A stretch of DNA of 64,000 nucleotides, taken from the NCBI RefSeq assembly GCF_900091435.1, contig NZ_FMCS01000002.1, forward strand, positions 372,001-436,000, given 5' to 3'. A model generated the notes under the pieces. That model was not told the DNA's origin. It searched no databases and saw only the letters and a list, made by a program, of their open reading frames with translations. This document shows positions 32,330-40,758 of the stretch, piece by piece. The first letter of the stretch is position 1; each line of letters begins with the position of its first letter. The position numbers and the translations under genes are program-made. Source of the stretch: Micromonospora chaiyaphumensis. GTDB lineage: Bacteria > Actinomycetota > Actinomycetes > Mycobacteriales > Micromonosporaceae.

Positions 32330-34378
32330 ATGAAGCACATGCGCTGGGACAACCTCTCCGCTCCCCCGGACGAGGGGACTCCCGACGGGGCAGCGCCAGC
32401 GGCTCCACCCCTGCCGCTGGCGCTCCCCGGCGCCATCGCGCGCACGTTCGACACCCCCGGCTTCGCCGGCATGACTTTCTACGAGGTGCGGGCCAAGTCG
32501 ATCATCAATCGGGTGCCGGGCCAGTCCCGCGTCCCGTTCGAGTGGACGATCAACCCCTACCGGGGCTGCAGCCACGCGTGTGTGTACTGCCTCGCGGGTG
32601 ACACGCCGATCCTCATGGCCGACGGCCGCACGAAGCCGATCAGCGAGTTGGAGGTCGGCGACCGGATCTACGGCACCGAGCGGCGGGGCGCCTACCGGCA
32701 CTACGTGGTCACCACCGTGCGCGACAAGTGGTCGACGGTGAAGCGGGCCTACCGGGTGACCCTGGAGGACGGCACCACGCTGGTCGCCAGCGGCGACCAC
32801 CGGTTCCTCACCGAGCGCGGCTGGAAGCACGTCACCGGCAGCATGCGGGGTGGCGGGCGGCGGCCCTACCTGACGACCCGCAACCGCCTGCTCGGAACGG
32901 GCGGGTTCGCCACCGCTCCGAAGCGCTCGGCCGACTACCGGCGGGGCTACCTCTGCGCGGTCGTGCGCGACGCCGACCACCCGGGCAGCCGCTTCCGGCT
33001 GGCCACCGCCGACGAGGAGGCGCTGGAGCGCGCGGAGCGGTTCCTCGCCGACGCCGGGATCGGCACGGAACGGATGCCCGGCCAGCCGGTCCGGGCCGGC
33101 CGCCGGTCGACGACCGCGATCCGCACGTCCCGGCCCGGTGACGCCGAGGCGGTCGCCGAACTGATCCGCCCGGCCGACGAGCCCACGGACGACTGGTGGC
33201 TGGGCCTCCTCGCCGGCACCTTCGACGCCGTCGGCAGTTGCCGGCAGGGCGTGTTCCGGATCAGCGTCGCCGACGACGAGAGCCTGCGGCGGATGGGCGC
33301 CGCCCTGGAGCGGTTCGACTTCCGGTGGGCGCTCGACGACCCGGGCAACCTCAACCACGCCCGCCAGGTCCGGCTGACCGGCGGCCTGCCGGAGCGGCTG
33401 CGCTTCTTCCACCTGACCGACCCGGCGGTCACCCGCAAGCGCTCGATCGAGGGCACGGCCCTCAAGTGCCGGGCCCGGCTGCGGGTGGCGAGCATCGAGG
33501 ATCTCGGGCTGGAGCTTCCGCTGTGGGACATCACCACCGGCACCGGCGACTTCATCGCCAACGGGGTGGTCAGCCACAACTGCTTCGCCCGCAACACGCA
33601 CACCTACCTCGACCTCGACGCCGGCGCCGACTTCGACCGGCGGGTGATCGTCAAGGTCAACGCCGGTGAGCTGGTGCGGCGTGAGCTGGCCGCCCCGAAG
33701 TGGCGCGGCGCGCACATCGCCATGGGCACCAACGTGGACTGCTACCAGCGGGCCGAGGGGCGCTACGCGCTCATGCCCCAGATCCTCGCGGCGCTGCGCG
33801 ACTTCGCCAACCCGTTCTCCATCCTGACCAAGGGCACGCTGCTGCTGCGGGACCTGCCGCTGCTGCGCCAGGCCGCCGAGGTGACCCGGGTCGGGCTGTC
33901 CTACTCGGTGGGGTTCGTCGACGAGGCGCTGTGGCGGGCGGTCGAGCCGGGCACACCGAGCCCGCGTCGCCGCCTCGACGCCGTCCGCCGGCTCACCGAC
34001 GCCGGGTTCTCCGTCGGGGTGCTGATGGCGCCGATCCTGCCGGGGCTCAGCGACGACGACGAGTCGATCGACGCCACGGTGGCCGCGATCGCCGCGTCCG
34101 GGGCCACCAGCGTCACCCCGCTGCCGCTGCACCTGCGCCCCGGCGCCCGCGAGTGGTACGCGCGCTGGCTGGCCCGGGAGTACCCGCACCTGGTCCCCCG
34201 CTACCGCCAGCTCTACCAGGCCGGGTCCTACGCGCCGCAGGCGTACCAGCGGGAGGTGACCGCACGGGTGCGGATGGCGGCCCGCCGGCACGGGCTGCAC
34301 CGGGGCGAGGCCGGCGACAACCGTCCGGTGCCCGAGGCGCCCCCCGCTCCGGCGGCCGAGCAGCTCTCCCTGCTGTGA
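32330..34378 (+). CDS. Intein-containing Rv2578c-family radical SAM protein
   Basis: 682 aa (an ATG at 32339 is also possible). After protein splicing the extein is about 351 aa and resembles M. tuberculosis Rv2578c and spore-photoproduct-lyase-like proteins: FYEVRAKSIINRVPG, the radical SAM motif CSHACVYC, MGTNVDCYQRAEGRYALMP, SILTKGTLLLRDLPLL and LPLHLRPGAREW. The intein (residues 87-417) sits immediately before the third cluster Cys, so the 4Fe-4S site forms only after splicing. A DNA-repair-related role is inferred from the family and the LexA box. Confidence 0.92.
   Translation: MKHMRWDNLSAPPDEGTPDGAAPAAPPLPLALPGAIARTFDTPGFAGMTFYEVRAKSIINRVPGQSRVPFEWTINPYRGCSHACVYCLAGDTPILMADGRTKPISELEVGDRIYGTERRGAYRHYVVTTVRDKWSTVKRAYRVTLEDGTTLVASGDHRFLTERGWKHVTGSMRGGGRRPYLTTRNRLLGTGGFATAPKRSADYRRGYLCAVVRDADHPGSRFRLATADEEALERAERFLADAGIGTERMPGQPVRAGRRSTTAIRTSRPGDAEAVAELIRPADEPTDDWWLGLLAGTFDAVGSCRQGVFRISVADDESLRRMGAALERFDFRWALDDPGNLNHARQVRLTGGLPERLRFFHLTDPAVTRKRSIEGTALKCRARLRVASIEDLGLELPLWDITTGTGDFIANGVVSHNCFARNTHTYLDLDAGADFDRRVIVKVNAGELVRRELAAPKWRGAHIAMGTNVDCYQRAEGRYALMPQILAALRDFANPFSILTKGTLLLRDLPLLRQAAEVTRVGLSYSVGFVDEALWRAVEPGTPSPRRRLDAVRRLTDAGFSVGVLMAPILPGLSDDDESIDATVAAIAASGATSVTPLPLHLRPGAREWYARWLAREYPHLVPRYRQLYQAGSYAPQAYQREVTARVRMAARRHGLHRGEAGDNRPVPEAPPAPAAEQLSLL
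32588..33580 (+). mobile_element. Intein with degenerate LAGLIDADG endonuclease
   Basis: 331-aa in-frame insertion. Block A is CLAGDTPIL with Cys1; block B is LVASGDHRFLTERGWK with the conserved His; the C-terminal block is LWDITTGTGDFIANGVVSHN, ending His-Asn with Cys+1 in the extein. The central region has one recognisable homing motif LLAGTFDAVGS (33206-33238) where active enzymes usually have an acidic residue before GS. Splicing residues look intact; endonuclease activity is doubtful. Confidence 0.92.
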
Positions 34379-34410
34379 CCGGGAGCCGGGCCGTGCGCCG
34401 CGGGCCGGGC

Positions 34411-34416
34411 TAGGCT
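34411..34416 (+). promoter_or_regulatory. -10 box of a leaderless promoter
   Basis: TAGGCT fits TANNNT and lies 6 nt before the ATG at 34423, with no ribosome site between. Confidence 0.55.
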
Positions 34417-34422
34417 CGGGGA

Positions 34423-34830
34423 ATGCGTTCCGCCCAGCAGATCCTCGCCGATTCCGCCGTGATCGCCGTCGTGGGCGCGTCCCGCGACCCGGGCAAGGCC
34501 GCGCACCGCGTGCCGCTGGAGATGCAGCGGCACGGCTGGCGGATCATCCCGGTGAACCCGACCGTGGACGAGCTGTTCGGCGAGAAGGCGTACCCGTCGC
34601 TGGCCGACATCCCGCACCCGGTCGACCTGGTCGACGTGTTCCGCCCGGCCCGGGACGCCGTCGAGGTGGTCCGGCAGGCGGTGGCGATCGGCGCGCCGGC
34701 CGTCTGGTTGCAGCTCGGGATCTTCTCGGCCGAGGCGCGGCAGATCGCCGAGGAGGCGGGTATCGACTACGTCGAGGACCGCTGCCTCATCATCGAACGG
34801 GCGGCCGGAGGCCTGACCCGCCTCGGCTAG
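34423..34830 (+). CDS. CoA-binding (YccU-like Rossmann) protein
   Basis: 135 aa. The CoA_binding Rossmann domain is complete: IAVVGASRDPGKAAHRVPLE, IIPVNPTVDELFGEKAYPSL, VDLVDVFRP, AVWLQLGIFSAEARQIAEEA and the terminal DRCLIIE. The exact substrate is unknown. The gene appears leaderless. It converges with the TetR gene, 10 nt between stops. Confidence 0.92.
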   Translation: MRSAQQILADSAVIAVVGASRDPGKAAHRVPLEMQRHGWRIIPVNPTVDELFGEKAYPSLADIPHPVDLVDVFRPARDAVEVVRQAVAIGAPAVWLQLGIFSAEARQIAEEAGIDYVEDRCLIIERAAGGLTRLG

Positions 34831-34840
34831 CCCCGAGACA

Positions 34841-35431
34841 TCAGGCGCCGGGGCCGAAGAGCAGGTCGAGCTGGGTGTCGAGGGCGGCCAGTGCGGTCGC
34901 CGGCGGGTAGTGCCCGCCCAGCAGGTAGATGCCGAGCCCCTCCATCACGGCCAGCAACCCGACCGCGGCCCGCTCCGGATCGACCCGCTCGCCCGCCCCG
35001 GCGCGGATCAGACCGGCGACGAAGCCCAGCAGGGCGGCCGTCTCGTCGTGCAGCGCGGCGGCGACGGCAGGGCGTACGGCCGTGTAGGCCAGGAACGCCA
35101 GCGCGACCCGGCCGTCGGCACGGCGTTCCTCGTCGAGGGGCAGCAGTTCGGCCAGCATGGTGCGCAGCAGCGTGCGCGGTGCCGGCGTCGCGCCGAGTGC
35201 CGCGACGGCCCGGGTCACCCGGGCCTCGTTGCGTTCGCGGACCACGGCGAGCGCGAAGGTCATCATCTCGTCGCGGGTGCGGAAGTAGTGCTGCACCATT
35301 CCGGCGCTGACCCCGGCCGCGGCGGCCACGTGCCGGAGGCTGACCGCCTCCAGGCCCTGCTCGGCCGCGACCCGCATGAGCGCGTCCGCGATCAGCGCCC
35401 GGCGTTCCCGGTGGTCGACCCGCTTCGGCAT
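34841..35431 (-). CDS. TetR-family transcriptional repressor
   Basis: 196 aa. The N-terminal helix-turn-helix is clear (ALMRVAAEQGLEAVSLRHVA, then GVSAGMVQHYFRTRDEM). The C-terminal half resembles TetR_C_6-type ligand domains (LLPLDEERRADGRVALAFLA). It is divergent from a membrane protein gene, and two related palindromes lie between them, so autorepression and control of the neighbour are likely. Ligand unknown. Confidence 0.92.
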   Translation of the reverse strand: MPKRVDHRERRALIADALMRVAAEQGLEAVSLRHVAAAAGVSAGMVQHYFRTRDEMMTFALAVVRERNEARVTRAVAALGATPAPRTLLRTMLAELLPLDEERRADGRVALAFLAYTAVRPAVAAALHDETAALLGFVAGLIRAGAGERVDPERAAVGLLAVMEGLGIYLLGGHYPPATALAALDTQLDLLFGPGA

Positions 35432-35446
35432 CCCCCCATGCTTTCA

Positions 35447-35500
35447 CAATACGACTGCATTGACACCTCCCCGGCCAGCGTTTACATTGCAACTGCAATG
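35447..35500. promoter_or_regulatory. Paired operators between the TetR gene and its divergent target
   Basis: CATTGCA-AC-TGCAATG (35485-35500) is a perfect 7-bp inverted repeat. CAATAC-GACT-GCATTG (35447-35462) is a related 6-bp repeat with one mismatch. Both share CAATGCAGT-like half-sites and occupy the divergent promoter space. Confidence 0.7.
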
Positions 35501-35521
35501 CAAAGGGAGGGTGGGCGGGAC

Positions 35522-36172
35522 ATGGCACAGATCGACGTGGTCCGGCTGGCCCGCCGTGCGGTCGTCTACGAGTGGGGCATGTGGCGCAGCCTCGCCCGGT
35601 GGGTCCTGCGGCGGCCCTACCCGGTGGCGCCCGGCGCGGAGACGTTCCGCTACGTCGGCGTGGTGCAGCCGATCCTCGGCGTGTTCATCGTGCTGTCGGT
35701 CATCGAGATCCCGGTGCTCGACCTGATCCTCCGGCACACCGTGGGCTGGCCGACGGTCCGGCACGTCTTCATCGGGCTCGGCGTCTGGGGCGTGCTCTGG
35801 ATGATCGGGCTGTTCGCCAGCCTCCGGCTCCACCCGCACGTGGTCGACGACGCCGGCCTGCGCATCCGCAACGGCGTCTCGCTCGACGTGCGGATCCCGT
35901 GGTCCGCCGTCGCCCGGGTCGAGGCGCGCTACCGGTCGCTGCCGTCCAGCCGCGCCGTGCAGTACGACCCGGACGACCCGACGGTGCTCAACCTCGGCGT
36001 CGGCAGCCAGACCGCGGTCGACGTGGTGCTGCGGGAACCACTGTCGGTGCGCCTGCCCAAGGGACCGAGCGAGCCGGTCCGGGAGATCCGCCTGTACGCC
36101 GACGACCCGAAGGCCCTGGTGACCCGCGCCCGCCGGCACCTGTCCACCCCGGACCCCACCCGGCCCCGTTGA
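35522..36172 (+). CDS. Membrane protein with PH-like C-terminal domain
   Basis: 216 aa from the ATG at 35522 (an ATG at 35498 overlaps the operator and is less likely). Two TM helices (GVVQPILGVFIVLSVIEIPV; FIGLGVWGVLWMIGLFASL) and a C-terminal region with LHPHVVDDAGLRIRNGVSLD and IPWSAVARVEARYRSLP, the pattern of bacterial PH-type membrane proteins. Its divergent TetR partner probably represses it. Function unknown. Confidence 0.75.
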   Translation: MAQIDVVRLARRAVVYEWGMWRSLARWVLRRPYPVAPGAETFRYVGVVQPILGVFIVLSVIEIPVLDLILRHTVGWPTVRHVFIGLGVWGVLWMIGLFASLRLHPHVVDDAGLRIRNGVSLDVRIPWSAVARVEARYRSLPSSRAVQYDPDDPTVLNLGVGSQTAVDVVLREPLSVRLPKGPSEPVREIRLYADDPKALVTRARRHLSTPDPTRPR

Positions 36173-36228
36173 TCAAGAAGTTTGCGTCACCGGCGTGACG
36201 GGATCGGACGCAAACTTCTTGATCAACG
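36167..36228. repeat. Dispersed inverted-repeat element, copy 2
   Basis: Perfect 22-bp arms (36167-36188 and 36207-36228) with an 18-nt loop, starting two bases before the stop codon's downstream neighbour ends. The core GATCAAGAAGTTTGCGTC is shared with 5101-5118. It lies between convergent genes and may also act as a bidirectional terminator. Confidence 0.88.
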
Positions 36229-36246
36229 CGGTGCCGGCGCGGCGGC

Positions 36247-37443
36247 TCAGAGCTTGTACTCCTTCAGCAGGCCGCGGCTGATGATGGTCTTCTGGATCTC
36301 CGAGGTGCCCTCGCCGATGAGCAGGAACGGGGCCTCCCGCATCAGCCGCTCGATCTCGTACTCCTTCGAGTAGCCGTAGCCGCCGTGGATGCGGAACGCC
36401 TCCTGGACGACCTCGGCGCAGTATTCGGAGGCGAGCAGCTTGGCCATGCCGGCCTCGACGTCGTTGCGCTGGCCGGCGTCCTTGAGCCGGGCCGCGTTGA
36501 CCATGAGGGAGTGAGCGGCCTCGATCTTCGTGCCCATCTCGGCGAGCTTGAACGCGACGGCCTGGTGCTTCGCGAGGGGCTGGCCGAAGGTGCGGCGCTG
36601 CTGGGCGTACGCGACGGCCAGCTCGAAGGCGCGGATCGAGATGCCGCAGGCACGGGCCGCCACGTTGACCCGGCCGACCTCGATGCCGTCCATCATCTGG
36701 TAGAAGCCGCGACCGACCTTCTCCTCCCCGCCGAGGACGGCCGAGGCGGGGACGGTGACGCCGTCGAGCACCATCTCGGTGGTCTCGACGCCCTTGTAGC
36801 CCATCTTGTCGATCTTGCCGGGGATGGTCAGGCCCGGGGCGGTCTCGCCGAAGCCGGGCTCCTTCTCCAGCAGGAAGGTGCTCATGTTGCCGTAGACCGA
36901 GTCGGCCCCGGTGTCGGTCTTGACGAGGGTGGCGACCACCGAGGAGTACGCGCCGTTGGTCAGCCACATCTTCTGGCCGTTGAGCACGTAGTTGTCGCCG
37001 TCGCGGACGGCCTTGGACTTGATCGCCGAGACGTCCGAGCCGCACTCGGGCTCCGACATCGAGAAGGCGCCGCGCACCTCGCCGGTGGCCATCCGGGGCA
37101 GCAGCCGGGCCTTCTGGTCGGCCGAGCCGTGCTGGGAGATCAGGTACGCCACGATGAAGTGGGTGTTGACGATGCCGGAGATCGACATCCAGCCCCGGGA
37201 CAGCTCCTCGACCACGAGGGCGTAGGTCAGCAGGGACTCGCCGAGACCGCCGTACTCCTCGTCGATGGTCAGGCCGAACAGCCCCATCTCGCGCATCCCG
37301 TCGAGGATGTCGGTGGGGTACTCGTCGGCGTGCTCCAGCCGCTGGGCGTGCGGGATGATCTCCTTGTCGGCGAACTCCCGGACGGTTTCCAGGATCGACC
37401 GCTGCACGTCGGTCAGGCCGGGCGTCTGGGCGAGTCGGGCCAT
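36247..37443 (-). CDS. Acyl-CoA dehydrogenase
   Basis: 398 aa, normal length. FAD/acyl-CoA signatures are FSMSEPECGSDVSAIKSKA and GQKMWLTNGAYSSVVA. The C-terminal IHGGYGYSKEYEIERLMREA precedes IGEGTSEIQK with the catalytic Glu. GGAGG lies 5 nt before the ATG. A partly symmetric ACTGA-N8-TCAGT site lies 38 nt upstream. Together with the MaoC hydratase (17130) and CoA-ester lyase (39697) it could act on C4-C5 acyl-CoAs; the substrate is inferred only. Confidence 0.93.
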   Translation of the reverse strand: MARLAQTPGLTDVQRSILETVREFADKEIIPHAQRLEHADEYPTDILDGMREMGLFGLTIDEEYGGLGESLLTYALVVEELSRGWMSISGIVNTHFIVAYLISQHGSADQKARLLPRMATGEVRGAFSMSEPECGSDVSAIKSKAVRDGDNYVLNGQKMWLTNGAYSSVVATLVKTDTGADSVYGNMSTFLLEKEPGFGETAPGLTIPGKIDKMGYKGVETTEMVLDGVTVPASAVLGGEEKVGRGFYQMMDGIEVGRVNVAARACGISIRAFELAVAYAQQRRTFGQPLAKHQAVAFKLAEMGTKIEAAHSLMVNAARLKDAGQRNDVEAGMAKLLASEYCAEVVQEAFRIHGGYGYSKEYEIERLMREAPFLLIGEGTSEIQKTIISRGLLKEYKL

Positions 37444-37480
37444 CTCAGCCTCCGGGGGATCGGCGCATTACTCGTGGGTA

Positions 37481-37498
37481 ACTGAACGCTGGGTCAGT
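37481..37498. promoter_or_regulatory. Candidate operator upstream of the acyl-CoA dehydrogenase
   Basis: ACTGAACGCTGGGTCAGT pairs ACTGA with TCAGT, plus one inner C-G pair, 38-55 nt upstream of the ATG. The shape resembles TetR-type fatty-acid regulator sites. Confidence 0.4.
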
Positions 37499-37623
37499 AT
37501 CGGCCCCGGGACCGGCGGAGCCAAGGTGACCAGTCCACACAACCGCTGTGAAAAGGTTCACCGCTGCGGGTAGCGTCCGCAAGAGAGAGGGCCGTGGACC
37601 TGCGAGCGAGGGGGCGAGGAGGC

Positions 37624-38076
37624 GTGAGCCAACCACCCGGTGAGCCGGATCAGCCACCGTCGCCGTACGAGCCGCCGGCCTACGGCCAGCCGTACGGGGA
37701 GCCGCAGCAGCAGCCGTACGGGCAGCAGCAGCCGCACTGGGGGCACCAGCCGCCCGGGGCCGCCCAGCCGCCGTACGCCCCGCAACCCCCGTACGGCCAG
37801 TACGGGCCGCCCGGCCCCGGCCCGCAGCCCCGCGGCGGCGGCCCGAACGTGCTCGCCATCCTGTCGCTGGTCTTCGCCTTCGTCTTCGCCCCGGCCGGCA
37901 TCGTCTGCGGCCATCTGGCCAAGCGGCAGATCCGGCAGACCGGCGAGGAGGGCGAGCAGCTCGCCACCTGGGGGCTGATCCTCAGCTACGTCTTCACCGC
38001 GCTGGGCCTGCTGGTCTGCTGCGGCTGGATCGGCCTGGCCATCTGGGCCAACTCGGACAACGGCAGCACCTACTGA
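37624..38076 (+). CDS. DUF4190 membrane protein with Pro/Gln-rich N-terminus
   Basis: 150 aa from GTG (37594 possible). About 75 disordered residues (repeated QPPYG/PYGQ) are followed by two TM helices flanking a conserved cytoplasmic loop GIVCGHLAKRQIRQTGEEGE, the DUF4190 hallmark. A second DUF4190 gene lies at 39085. Function unknown. Its stop is 3 nt from the convergent SDR stop. Confidence 0.83.
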   Translation: MSQPPGEPDQPPSPYEPPAYGQPYGEPQQQPYGQQQPHWGHQPPGAAQPPYAPQPPYGQYGPPGPGPQPRGGGPNVLAILSLVFAFVFAPAGIVCGHLAKRQIRQTGEEGEQLATWGLILSYVFTALGLLVCCGWIGLAIWANSDNGSTY

Positions 38077-38079
38077 CCG

Positions 38080-38835
38080 TCAGCGGAACTCGGCCTCCCG
38101 CACGCTGTTGCCGCCGTCGACCACCAGCATCTGCCCCGTGATGTAGGAGGCGGCCGGCGAGCAGAGGAAGGCGATCGCCGCGGCCACCTCGTCGGGCGTG
38201 CCCGGGCGGCCGACCGGGGTGCCGAGGCCCTGCTTGATCTCGACCATCGTGGACGCCGCGGTGTGGATGATGCCCGGCGCCACCGCGTTCACGGTCACCC
38301 CGTCGGCGATCATCTCCATGGCCAGCGCCCGGGTCAGCCCGACCACGCCGGCCTTCGCGGCCGCGTAGCCGGCCTCGGTGGGCAGCGCGTTGACCGGCCC
38401 GGCGGTGGCCGCCAGGTTGACGATCCGCCCCCAGCCCCGCTCGGCCATCCCGCCGATGAACGCGCGGCTGCACAGGAACGCGGTGGTCAGGTTCCGGTCG
38501 ATCTCGCCGCGCCACTCGTCGTAGGTCAGCTGGGCCACCGGCCGCAGCACCTCCGGGCTGGCCCGGCTCGCCAGGCCCGCGTTGTTGACCAGCACCTCGA
38601 CGTCGCCGAGCTGTTCGGCCACCGCGTCGGCGAGCGCGCCCACCTCGGACTCGTCGGTGAGGTCGGCGACGAAGCCGGTGACGCCCAGCTCGCCGGCCCG
38701 GTCGTGGATGCGCCGCGTGGTGGAGACGATGGCCACCCGGGCGCCCAGGTCGGCCAGGCGGCGCGCGGTCGCGTACCCGATGCCGTCCGGACTTCCCGCG
38801 CCGGTGACCAGTGCGACGCGGCCGTCCAGGCGCAT
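38080..38835 (-). CDS. Short-chain dehydrogenase/reductase (FabG-like)
   Basis: 251 aa from the internal ATG at 38835, where the SDR fold begins ([20 protein letters not shown]). An upstream ATG at 38970 would add 45 Arg/Pro-rich residues. Cofactor motif [16 protein letters not shown], catalytic YAAAK and C-terminal [10 protein letters not shown] are present. The position of the catalytic Ser reads NLAATAG, so Ser is replaced, which is unusual. Substrate unknown. Confidence 0.87.
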   Translation of the reverse strand: MRLDGRVALVTGAGSPDGIGYATARRLADLGARVAIVSTTRRIHDRAGELGVTGFVADLTDESEVGALADAVAEQLGDVEVLVNNAGLASRASPEVLRPVAQLTYDEWRGEIDRNLTTAFLCSRAFIGGMAERGWGRIVNLAATAGPVNALPTEAGYAAAKAGVVGLTRALAMEMIADGVTVNAVAPGIIHTAASTMVEIKQGLGTPVGRPGTPDEVAAAIAFLCSPAASYITGQMLVVDGGNSVREAEFR

Positions 38836-39084
38836 GGTGGCCGGTTCTTCCAACGGTGCGGGCTGGTCCTGGTCGGCGGAGCCGGCGGGGGCGCCGCCGC
38901 GCGGCCGGCGCACCAGGCCCGGCCGGCTGACGTCCCGTCGCGACCGACCACCGCGCGCGTCAAGTGCCATGCCGCGATCCTGCCCGCTGTGGACGTTCCG
39001 GGCAACGCGGCACCCGGAAAGGGGTACCTGCGACTTGCCCGGTGGTGGCTACCCTGACCGCACCACGTCCATGGAGATGATCTG

Positions 39085-39651
39085 ATGACCTATCCCCCAC
39101 CGTCCGGTGGTTGGCACGACCCGTCGGCGGCGGCCGGACCGCAGTCGAGCCCGCCGGCCGACCCGACACTGCCGATGGCGGGCGCTCCGATCCCCAGCCA
39201 GCCCACCGCGGCCGACCCCTACGCGGGCGCCGCGTCGCCCTACTCAGCCCCGGCCGGCGGCGACCCGTACGCGGCCGGTTACGCACCGGGCGCATATCCG
39301 CAGCCGGGGGCGTACCCGCCTCCGGCCGGTTATCCCGGATACGGTTACCCGCCCGCACCGAAGCAGAACGGCCTGGCCATCGCCGCGATGATCGTCTCGA
39401 TCATCGGCGCCCTCGGCCTCTGCGGCTACGGCCTGGGCGGCTACATCGGCGTGGTGGGCGCGATCCTCGGCCACGTGTCCCGCAAGCAGATCAGGGAGCG
39501 CGGCGAGGGCGGCGAGGGCTTCGCCACCGCCGGCATCATCGTCGGCTGGATCGCCACCGCGCTGGCCGTGCTGGCCACCATCGCCATCGTGATCTTCATT
39601 GTCTGGGCGGCCAACCAGGACCCGTCCAGCTTCGACAGCACGACCGACTGA
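39085..39651 (+). CDS. DUF4190 membrane protein with Pro/Gly/Tyr-rich N-terminus
   Basis: 188 aa; GGAGATG precedes the ATG. About 95 disordered residues of PxxPYA/GxYPPP repeats are followed by two TM helices around the DUF4190 loop VVGAILGHVSRKQIRERGEG. It is paralogous in layout to the protein at 37624; the two flank the SDR gene. Function unknown. Confidence 0.83.
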   Translation: MTYPPPSGGWHDPSAAAGPQSSPPADPTLPMAGAPIPSQPTAADPYAGAASPYSAPAGGDPYAAGYAPGAYPQPGAYPPPAGYPGYGYPPAPKQNGLAIAAMIVSIIGALGLCGYGLGGYIGVVGAILGHVSRKQIRERGEGGEGFATAGIIVGWIATALAVLATIAIVIFIVWAANQDPSSFDSTTD

Positions 39652-39659
39652 ACCCGGCG

Positions 39660-39689
39660 GGCCGCCCCGGGTGCGAACTCGGGGCGGCC
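39660..39689. terminator. Bidirectional hairpin between convergent genes
   Basis: GGCCGCCCCG (39660-39669) pairs with CGGGGCGGCC (39680-39689) across a 10-nt loop, between the DUF4190 and CoA-ester lyase stops. Confidence 0.7.
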
Positions 39690-39696
39690 GGACCGG

Positions 39697-40653
39697 TCAC
39701 TCCGACGGCGGGGTGAACGACGACGTGCGGCTCATCCCGGCGGCCCGGCCCTTGGCCGCGATCACCAGGGCCATCTTGCGGGACGCCTCGTCGATCATCT
39801 CGTCGCCGAGCATCACCGCGCCGAGCTTCCCGCCGGCCTCGGAGGTGTACCAGTCGTACGCGTCGAGGATCAGCTCGGCGTGGTCGTAGTCGGCCTGGGC
39901 CGGGGAGTAGACCTCGTTGGCCGCGTCGATCTGGCCCGGGTGCAGCACCCACTTGCCGTCGAAGCCCAGCGCCGCGGAGCGCTTCGCCACCTCACGGAAC
40001 GCGTCGGTGTCCCGGATCTGCAGGAACGGGCCGTCGATGGCCTGCTTGTCGTGCATCCGGGCGGCCATCAGGATCCGCATGAGGATGTAGTGGTAGGGGT
40101 CGCCCGGGTAGTCCGGGATCAGCGCGCCGACCACCAGCGACTTCATGTTGATCGAGGCCATGAAGTCGGCCGGGCCGAAGATGATCGTCTCGACCCGGGG
40201 CGAGGCGGCCGCGATGGCGTCGACGTTGACGAGGCCGGCCGCGTTCTCGATCTGCGCCTCGATGCCGATCCGGCCGACCGCCAGGCCGAGCGTCTTCTCG
40301 ATCTGGGTCAGCAGCAGGTCCAGCCAGTGCACCTGCTCGGCGTTCTGCACCTTCGGCAGCATGATGCAGTCCAGGTTGGCCCCGGCGCCCTCGACCACCT
40401 CGATGACGTCCCGGTAGGTCCACGGCGTGGTCAGGTCGTTCACCCGGACCACCCGGGTCTTGCCCGCCCAGTCGCCCTCGTTCAGCGCGGCGACGATGTT
40501 CTTGCGGGCGTCCGGCTTGGCCAGCGGGGCGACCGCGTCCTCCAGGTCGAGGAAGACCTGGTCGGCGGGGAGGCCCTGGGCCTTGCCGAGCATCTTGACG
40601 CTGGAGCCGGGTACCGCGAGGCAGGACCGGCGGGGGCGACCGACTGCGGCCAT
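39697..40653 (-). CDS. HpcH/HpaI (CitE-like) CoA-ester lyase
   Basis: 318 aa; GGAAGGAG precedes the ATG at 40653. The TIM-barrel lyase has FLDLEDAVAPLAKPDAR, IMLPKVQNAEQV, GIEAQIENAAGLVNVDAIA with the metal Glu, and KWVLHPGQIDAANEVYSP. Length and motifs fit L-malyl-CoA/beta-methylmalyl-CoA lyases of the ethylmalonyl-CoA pathway. It would cleave such CoA esters to glyoxylate plus acyl-CoA. The crotonyl-CoA carboxylase/reductase gene is not in the window. Confidence 0.88.
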   Translation of the reverse strand: MAAVGRPRRSCLAVPGSSVKMLGKAQGLPADQVFLDLEDAVAPLAKPDARKNIVAALNEGDWAGKTRVVRVNDLTTPWTYRDVIEVVEGAGANLDCIMLPKVQNAEQVHWLDLLLTQIEKTLGLAVGRIGIEAQIENAAGLVNVDAIAAASPRVETIIFGPADFMASINMKSLVVGALIPDYPGDPYHYILMRILMAARMHDKQAIDGPFLQIRDTDAFREVAKRSAALGFDGKWVLHPGQIDAANEVYSPAQADYDHAELILDAYDWYTSEAGGKLGAVMLGDEMIDEASRKMALVIAAKGRAAGMSRTSSFTPPSE

Positions 40654-40746
40654 GGGTGCGCTCCTTCCAGCGTCCGGCGGGCACGCCGACGCCACCAGGT
40701 AGAAGACGAGAACTTAACGATCCCAAAGGGCGTTGTGACGCCACGG

Positions 40747-40752
40747 TAACCT
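40747..40752 (+). promoter_or_regulatory. -10 box of a leaderless promoter
   Basis: TAACCT (TANNNT) lies 6 nt before the GTG at 40759; no ribosome site intervenes. Confidence 0.55.
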
Positions 40753-40758
40753 CGTGCC

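Noticed and set aside
38836..38970. Forty-five-residue N-terminal extension of the SDR
   Set aside because: It is Arg/Pro-rich and unlike SDR N-termini; the Rossmann fold begins at the internal ATG.
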